Assembly (NCBI GenBank): GCA_964615565.1
Contig: CAZTPC010000008.1
Span: 1-45,283, forward strand
Length of the DNA stretch: 45,283 bases
Origin: CAZTPC01 sp964615565
Lineage (GTDB): Bacteria > Patescibacteriota > Saccharimonadia > Saccharimonadales > AWTP1-31
Reading direction: 5' to 3'
Below are positions 39,874 through 45,283 of the stretch, piece after piece (positions within the stretch are counted from its first letter, which is position 1; each line of letters opens with the position of its first letter). Under the pieces are notes generated by a model. The model had not been told where the DNA came from and ran no database searches. It saw only the letters and a list, made by a program, of their open reading frames with translations. Both the position numbers and the translations under genes were made by a program.

Positions 39874-40959
39874 CTATTGGCCTAAGTTGGCTTCGAGATA
39901 GGCATCAATAAAAGGCTGCAGATCACCATCTAATACCTTTTCTGCATCACTAGTCTCATATCTCGTACGCAAATCTTTTACCTGCTTGTAGGGGTGTAGC
40001 ACATAGCTTCTAATCTGATTTCCCCACTCCGCAGACTGGTTCGGCCCCTTCAGCTCACTAAGATGCTCTTTATGTTGCTCGAGCTGCATAACTGCTAGTC
40101 GCGAGCGGAGAATAGTCATAGCCGTCTCCTTATTCTGGAGCTGCGAACGTTCATTTTGAATAGCCACCACAACTCCGGTTGGCAAGTGGGTAATACGAAC
40201 GGCTGAATCGGTTGTATTAACACTCTGACCACCATGCCCACCGGCTCGATAGACATCGATCTTAAGATCGACAGGATCAATAACAAGCTCTTCAGGTTGA
40301 TCAATCTTCGGCATAACCTCTACCTTGGCAAAGCTTGTCTGTCGTAAATTATCAGAATTGAAGGGGCTAAGTCGCACCAGTCGGTGTACGCCGGCCTCAC
40401 CTGCTAATTTTCCATATACAAACGGTCCACTGACTTCAAATGTTGCGCGCTTTAATCCGGCCTCTTCACCAGCGGATTCTTCTACAAGCTGTATCATCAG
40501 TGATTGCTGCTCTGCCCATCGGGTGTACATCCGAAACAGCATTGCCGTCCAATCTTGAGCATCCGTCCCCCCAGCCCCGGCAGAAAGAGTTACCACCGCA
40601 TCATGATCATCGTATTTACCGCTGTAACGTAGATCTGCTTTAAGTTCTTCAAAGGTGACCTGTAGCTTTTCTAATTGTTTCTGAAGGTCATTCTGCAAAG
40701 AGACATCATCCAAACCCAAGAGTTCCTTAGCATCAGTAATTTCAACACCTAATGATAGCCATGGATCTATCCGTGATTTTATAGACGCGTGGAGCTTAGT
40801 TACTTGCTGCGCACGCTGATTGTCATCCCAAAAATCTGGCGATGATATTTGTGCATCCAGGTCTTCAACCTGTTTTTTGAGGTCATACAGTTTCAGCTTC
40901 TCTGCAGCTGAGCCAAAGTTGGTTTCGAGCTCGGTAACTTGTTTTGAGAGTCCTTCCAC
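39874..40959 (-). CDS. prfB: peptide chain release factor 2
   Basis: RF2 ends translation at UGA and UAA. The recognition motif is SPF in RLSPFNSDNLRQTSF. The GGQ loop is AGGHGGQSVNTTDSAVRITH. The N-terminal domain is in the same frame throughout, so the programmed +1 frameshift used by many bacteria is absent. At 361 aa it is normal. The start is a GTG with AGGAG 5 nt upstream. Its presence agrees with the use of TGA as stop. Confidence 0.96.
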   Translation of the reverse strand: MEGLSKQVTELETNFGSAAEKLKLYDLKKQVEDLDAQISSPDFWDDNQRAQQVTKLHASIKSRIDPWLSLGVEITDAKELLGLDDVSLQNDLQKQLEKLQVTFEELKADLRYSGKYDDHDAVVTLSAGAGGTDAQDWTAMLFRMYTRWAEQQSLMIQLVEESAGEEAGLKRATFEVSGPFVYGKLAGEAGVHRLVRLSPFNSDNLRQTSFAKVEVMPKIDQPEELVIDPVDLKIDVYRAGGHGGQSVNTTDSAVRITHLPTGVVVAIQNERSQLQNKETAMTILRSRLAVMQLEQHKEHLSELKGPNQSAEWGNQIRSYVLHPYKQVKDLRTRYETSDAEKVLDGDLQPFIDAYLEANLGQ

Positions 40960-40967
40960 AACGGCTC

Positions 40968-42263
40968 CTATTTATGACGCGACCAGAGAGGCGCAACTTG
41001 CTTTTGTAGATCTTCAAGAAAGTCGTCACTAACGTTTCCAAGAACTCCTAGGCCCCAAACATTGTCCGAGAACATCGAACGGCTAACTGATTCGATGCCA
41101 GATTTGGTAATAGCAGTAATTCGTTCTGGGATCTTGTAATAGTCGTCAACATAATCATCAAAGAAATACCTATAGCTATAGCCCGATGCAGTGCCGCCAA
41201 CAGTTTGCCCACTTCGCTGGTAACGACCTAAGGCGTATTGCTTTGCAGACTCAATATCTTCATCGGAGATATGTCCATCGAATACGTCATGTAGTTCTTT
41301 AGTGATAATACCAAACAGTGCTGTTGCATTAGCGGGTAGCACTTGGGCTCCAAACCACCAGTTGGCGCTTGATCGAGTCTGGCCAAGCCCCGAGCTCATG
41401 CTATACACCAAGCCGCGCTCCCTTGCCGTACCCAGAATGCGGGAGTATAACGTCTCTGTTAGCATAGTGTTAATTAGGCTTAAATTGTCATTTTCGGCAT
41501 CAGAAAGCTTACGGTGTGCAAAAGTATCAAGATAAAAATATAGATTATCAACGGTTTCGTTAGGGATATACAATGGAGCATCTAGACGAACCGGCTTCTC
41601 TTCTGGCAAGGCGGTCCTACCCTTACCCTTTGGCAGCTCAATGTTCGCGAATAACTGCTCAATGTTTTTACGTCTGCCTGCGGTCAGATTGCCTGCAATC
41701 ACAAATCGCAAGTTACTACTAGTGTGTGTCCGCTCGTAATGTTCAGTAATATCTTCGATGGTTACATTGTCCATCTTTTTTAGCCGCTCCTGATCTGTCA
41801 GGACATTAAAACCATACTTACCACGGAGCGCCTGACTCAAGTGGCGGAAGTGGTTATTTGACCGAGCAGTCAATTCTTCCCGAACATTGCCAAATTCGGC
41901 GTCGAATTCTTCATTTAGGAAAAGTGGCTTGGTTATGGCCACTAGTAGTAGACCTAGAATTCTATCCCACTCAAAATCGGCACACTCAGCTTCATATGTA
42001 ACATCGTAGATGCCGGTTGAAGCGTTTGAATAGGCGCCATTCTTTTCAAACTCAGCCTGAAATGCGCGCGCTTTAGGTACCAATTGATTGGCGCCAAGCA
42101 GCAGATGCTCCATGATATGTGCGGTTTCAATTTTGTTCTTTTTTGTTAGATAGTCCCCGGCTCGAAAGTTAACCTCGTAACTCATTACACTTGCGCCAGG
42201 AACATGGATAAGCAGTCCCTTAACACCGTTAGACAGTGTTACCTGATGGACGACATGCTTCAC
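40968..42263 (-). CDS. M16-family zinc metallopeptidase
   Basis: The inverted zinc motif HxxEH is H49 to H53 in TAHIMEHLLLGAN, and the distal metal ligand is E129 in GNVREELTAR. The second half keeps the family fold, with ERGLVYSMSSGLG matching the usual R-x-GL-Y segment. At 431 aa it is like bacterial processing peptidases (PqqL/YmxG type) without a signal peptide. The start GTG overlaps the secA stop (TAGTG). The substrate is unknown. It sits between secA and prfB. Confidence 0.92.
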   Translation of the reverse strand: MKHVVHQVTLSNGVKGLLIHVPGASVMSYEVNFRAGDYLTKKNKIETAHIMEHLLLGANQLVPKARAFQAEFEKNGAYSNASTGIYDVTYEAECADFEWDRILGLLLVAITKPLFLNEEFDAEFGNVREELTARSNNHFRHLSQALRGKYGFNVLTDQERLKKMDNVTIEDITEHYERTHTSSNLRFVIAGNLTAGRRKNIEQLFANIELPKGKGRTALPEEKPVRLDAPLYIPNETVDNLYFYLDTFAHRKLSDAENDNLSLINTMLTETLYSRILGTARERGLVYSMSSGLGQTRSSANWWFGAQVLPANATALFGIITKELHDVFDGHISDEDIESAKQYALGRYQRSGQTVGGTASGYSYRYFFDDYVDDYYKIPERITAITKSGIESVSRSMFSDNVWGLGVLGNVSDDFLEDLQKQVAPLWSRHK

Positions 42264-44863
42264 TATTTTTTCCCTTTTTTGCGTCGCTTGCGCTCGGCTT
42301 TGCGTGCCTTTTTGCGAGTACTTGTGCTAACAACTTTCTTAGAACCGCCCTTCGGCGTGCTACCTGCTAGCACGAAATCATCTTCCGTGAACTCGTCTGC
42401 CTCAATGATTTTATCTGCATTATCTACTGACTGACGAGCAGCAAGGGTAAGATCGGTCTCTACTCGTCTTTCAGATACTTCTGTTGGTTCAGCATTAAAT
42501 ACTGCGCGGATTACGTCATGACGTAATGTCCCCTGCATTTCTTCAAACATGCGCTGGCCTTGTCGGCGATATTCGACAAGCGGGTCACGCTGACCGACAC
42601 CAACCCAGTGAATACCTTCACGAAGGTGATCCATGTTTTCGAGATGTTGCATCCAAAGATTATCCAAAATCTGTAGGTAGATATCCCGCTCTACCTTGCG
42701 CAAGGTTTCTTGGCCGAACAACTCACCACGCTCTTCGTACAGCTTGTGGGCAGCATCCTTGAGAGCTTGAGCAAACTTCTCTGCTGGAGCGTCAAACAGC
42801 TTGTCTAACACTTTCTCATCAAATGGGAATACTTCGCGAATAAGAGTTTCGAAATGCTCAGTTGTTGCTAGATCAGATGAGGCTAGAGCAGTAACTTCGT
42901 CGTCTACAAATAATTTAATACGTTTGCTGATATCTGGTTGGTGAAGAATTTCCTTACGCATAGCGTACGTTGCCTTACGGTGACGGTTCATAACGTCATC
43001 ATACTGAACAACATTCTTACGCTGATCAAAGTTATGGCCTTCAACTTTCTTCTGTGCACCTTCAAGGCTCTTGCTGATGACTCGGTTTTCGATAGGCATA
43101 TCATCTGCAACGTTGAGCCTATCCATAACAGCAGCAATACGCTCTCCGCCAAAAATACGCATCAATTCATCTTCTGTACTAACAAAGAACTGAGTAGTAC
43201 CTGGGTCACCCTGTCGTCCTGAACGCCCACGTAACTGGTTATCAATACGGCGCGACTCATGGCGCTCAGAGCCAAGTACGAATAAACCGCCAACTTTCTT
43301 AGAGGCATCATCTAGGACAATGTCAGTACCACGACCAGCAATGTTAGTTGCTAGCGTTACTCCACCGGTTTGACCAGCACGTTCTACGATTGCAGCTTCT
43401 TTTTCGTTGTTCTTAGCATTTAGAACCTCATGCGGCACGCCGGCCTTCCCTAGCATTCTGGACAACTCTTCGTTCTTTTCGATTGATACTGTACCAATAA
43501 GGACTGGCTGGCCCTTTTGGTGAAGCATCTTCACCTCTTGAACAATAGCTTTAAATTTACCTTTTTCCGTCTTATAAATCCGATCAGCACGGTCGATACG
43601 TGCAACAGCACGGTTTGATGGAATCTGTAGAACTTCGAGCTTATAAACCTGATGGAACTCTTCACTCTCGGTCTCGGCAGTACCGGTCATACCAGAAAGC
43701 TTATCGTACAAACGGAAGTAGTTTTGGAAGCTAATCGTTGCCAAGGTCATAGATTCTTCTTGAACTTCTACGCCTTCTTTAGCTTCGATAGCCTGGTGCA
43801 AACCTTCGTTATAACGACGGCCTTTTAGTAAACGACCAGTGAAGTCATCGACAATAACTACTTCTCCATCACTTGTGACTACATAGTCTTTATCACGTTT
43901 AAATAGCGCCTGTGCCTTGAGTGACTGATCAAGGTGATAGATGTTACGAATATTATCGGCGCCATACAAGCTATCGATGCCTAGCAGCTTTTCGACAAAC
44001 TCTACACCTTCGTCAGTAAGCACTACGGCCCTTCGCTTTTCATCGATTTCAAAGTGCTTTTCTGCAACGAGTTGTCTTGCAACTTTTGCAAACTGGGCAT
44101 AGGCATTACCGCTAGTTGTCGCCGGCGCAGAGATAATAAGTGGTGTACGTGCCTCATCAATAAGAATGGAGTCAACTTCATCGACAATAGCAAAGTTTAG
44201 ATCGCGCTGACGAAGTTGGTCGAGTTCGCTAACCATGTTGTCGCGCAAGTAATCGAAGCCAAACTCATTGTTTGTGCCGTAAGTAACATCGGCTGCGTAG
44301 GCCTCTTTACGACTACAAGGTCGCAAATGACTAAAACGCTCATCGCGATGTTCCTTATTGGTATATTCAGGGTCATAAATGTATGATTCGTCAGCAATAA
44401 TCACGCCAGTTGTGAGCCCTAGGAAACCATAAACTTGTCCCATCCAGCCCGCGTCACGCTGGGCAAGATAGTCGTTTACTGTAACTACATGAACGCCCTT
44501 ACCTGATAATGCATTTAGGTAGACCGGCGCAGTTGCAACCAATGTCTTACCTTCACCAGTCTTCATCTCGGCCACACTACCTTCGTGTAGCGCCATACCA
44601 CCGATTAACTGAACATCGAAGTGTCGCTGGCCAAGAGTACGTGTAGCCGCTTCGCGCACTACTGCAAAAGCATCAGGCATAATTTTATCGAGGGATTCTT
44701 TTTCTAGGCGCTTTTTGAGCACGTCAGTTTGCTCACGGAGCTTTTTGTCTGAGAGTTTCTTATATTTATCACTTAAAGCATTTATGTCTCTAACACGCTT
44801 TTGCAAGCGTTTGACTGTCTTGATCTGGGGATCACCTAAAATGCGCTTAAAAACCTTGTTCAC
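42263..44863 (-). CDS. secA: preprotein translocase ATPase SecA
   Basis: SecA drives proteins through SecYEG. Walker A is MKTGEGKT (near residues 100-107), and the DEAD-like box is FAIVDEVDSILIDEARTPLI. TNIAGRGTDIVLD and GLFVLGSERHESRRIDNQLRGRSGRQGDPG are the second motor domain. The C-terminus is a lysine/arginine-rich tail without the zinc-binding cysteines. An ATG at 44872 directly abuts GGAGG, which is too close. The GTG at 44863, 9 nt from it, is therefore preferred and gives 866 aa. Confidence 0.95.
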   Translation of the reverse strand: MNKVFKRILGDPQIKTVKRLQKRVRDINALSDKYKKLSDKKLREQTDVLKKRLEKESLDKIMPDAFAVVREAATRTLGQRHFDVQLIGGMALHEGSVAEMKTGEGKTLVATAPVYLNALSGKGVHVVTVNDYLAQRDAGWMGQVYGFLGLTTGVIIADESYIYDPEYTNKEHRDERFSHLRPCSRKEAYAADVTYGTNNEFGFDYLRDNMVSELDQLRQRDLNFAIVDEVDSILIDEARTPLIISAPATTSGNAYAQFAKVARQLVAEKHFEIDEKRRAVVLTDEGVEFVEKLLGIDSLYGADNIRNIYHLDQSLKAQALFKRDKDYVVTSDGEVVIVDDFTGRLLKGRRYNEGLHQAIEAKEGVEVQEESMTLATISFQNYFRLYDKLSGMTGTAETESEEFHQVYKLEVLQIPSNRAVARIDRADRIYKTEKGKFKAIVQEVKMLHQKGQPVLIGTVSIEKNEELSRMLGKAGVPHEVLNAKNNEKEAAIVERAGQTGGVTLATNIAGRGTDIVLDDASKKVGGLFVLGSERHESRRIDNQLRGRSGRQGDPGTTQFFVSTEDELMRIFGGERIAAVMDRLNVADDMPIENRVISKSLEGAQKKVEGHNFDQRKNVVQYDDVMNRHRKATYAMRKEILHQPDISKRIKLFVDDEVTALASSDLATTEHFETLIREVFPFDEKVLDKLFDAPAEKFAQALKDAAHKLYEERGELFGQETLRKVERDIYLQILDNLWMQHLENMDHLREGIHWVGVGQRDPLVEYRRQGQRMFEEMQGTLRHDVIRAVFNAEPTEVSERRVETDLTLAARQSVDNADKIIEADEFTEDDFVLAGSTPKGGSKKVVSTSTRKKARKAERKRRKKGKK

Positions 44864-44948
44864 TCTCACCATCCTCCGAATTACGGTCGTTAGCTTAGAT
44901 CACCATCTATTGTAACCCATTTTACTGATACGACTAAGGTAATTTTTA

Positions 44949-45283
44949 CTATTCCGAGTCACGTCCGGTCGAGCGTTTGAAGCGTGCCAGGATTCGGCGA
45001 TGAAGCCGGCCTTTGCCATGCGTCTGCTTGTACTTTTTGATGCGATTTTTGAGTTTTTCTTCAACTACATCTACAGCTGCGAACAAGTTCATTGTAGTTT
45101 CTTTTGTCGTGATAGTTTCTTGCGGCAAATGGAGCACGACCTCGCAAGTGCACTCAATACGCTGTTTGATTTTCTGTTCCTTAAATCGCACTTCCACATG
45201 AGCCGACTCGCGGGCAAAACGTGGCAAATATTGATCAAGTCTACCGATTTTCTTAGTAACGTACTTTGTTAAATCTTCTGTAA
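44949..45283 (-). CDS. hpf: ribosome hibernation promoting factor (HPF/RaiA), 5' part missing
   Basis: HPF binds idle ribosomes in the decoding region. The frame stays open to the window edge: DLTKYVTKKIGRLDQYLPRF precedes the apparent internal TTG start and matches the HPF family. The gene is therefore cut by the window, with about 110 codons visible. AHVEVRFKEQK and the later LFAAVDVVEEKLKNRIKKYK are the conserved strand and helix. A basic tail ends the protein, which appears to be the short form. It lies upstream of secA, as in B. subtilis. Confidence 0.88.
   Translation of the reverse strand, partial: TEDLTKYVTKKIGRLDQYLPRFARESAHVEVRFKEQKIKQRIECTCEVVLHLPQETITTKETTMNLFAAVDVVEEKLKNRIKKYKQTHGKGRLHRRILARFKRSTGRDSE

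Noticed and set aside
39874..40959. Programmed frameshift in prfB
   Set aside because: The N-terminal domain is encoded in the same frame from the GTG start, so no frameshift is needed.
1..45283. Recoded UGA (Absconditabacteria or Gracilibacteria code)
   Set aside because: TGA ends several genes at expected positions, RF2 is present, and no conserved gene has an in-frame TGA.

Overview
The window looks like a chromosomal segment of a Candidate Phyla Radiation bacterium, most likely Saccharibacteria (TM7). This is inferred from gene content and protein character, with no database search. The proteins are compact and often divergent, and the division and translation genes are tightly packed. 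TGA acts as an ordinary stop (murG, recO, the CYTH gene and others end in TGA, and an intact RF2 gene is present). That argues against the UGA-recoding Absconditabacteria and Gracilibacteria. No IS element, prophage, CRISPR array, rRNA or tRNA was recognised.

Layout. Positions 1-6657 are read rightward: dprA (crossed by a 10-N assembly gap), topA, a possible structured RNA, a hypothetical gene, a CPBP-type protease with a Tat-like N-terminus, a sigma-region-4/HARE-HTH regulator and another hypothetical gene. Positions 6658-7331 are a convergent non-coding region with a dif-like site, a near-consensus promoter and a strong hairpin. Positions 7332-15576 (leftward) hold a dcw division and cell-wall cluster in the order mraZ-rsmH-ftsL-ftsI-mraY-ftsW-murG-ftsQ, without Mur ligases, ftsA or ftsZ. 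Upstream of mraZ is a four-box MraZ operator and a cluster of DnaA boxes.

Positions 15860-21905 are accessory: an anchored hypothetical protein, a GH1 glycosidase, a divergent hypothetical regulator, a flavodoxin-like protein, a NYN-domain nuclease, a DUF4868 (KwaB-like) protein and RNase HI. Positions 21902-30034 (leftward) hold a CYTH protein, a lone LysA, glycyl-tRNA synthetase, recO, a degenerate histidine-kinase/receiver pair, a membrane-anchored protein, xseB-xseA and a YbhN-like membrane protein. Positions 30086-31585 are a rightward island (Trm11-like methyltransferase and rpmA). Positions 31604-45283 (leftward) hold an FHA protein, a response regulator, pyrG, a CtpA-like protease, a PcsB-like CHAP hydrolase, ftsX-ftsE, prfB, an M16 peptidase, secA and a partial hpf.

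How the genes work together. The window is dominated by peptidoglycan synthesis and division (dcw genes; FtsEX with a coiled-coil CHAP hydrolase; CtpA), translation (RF2, GlyRS, L27, RsmH, HPF), secretion (SecA) and DNA maintenance (DprA, TopA, RecO, ExoVII, RNase HI). The most notable regulatory pattern is a repeated extended -10 promoter (TGN-TATNNT) lying 6-11 nt upstream of many start codons, which implies leaderless or nearly leaderless mRNAs. The most unusual protein-level observation is an operon encoding a histidine-kinase-like protein and a receiver protein that have each replaced the phosphorylated residue by glutamate.
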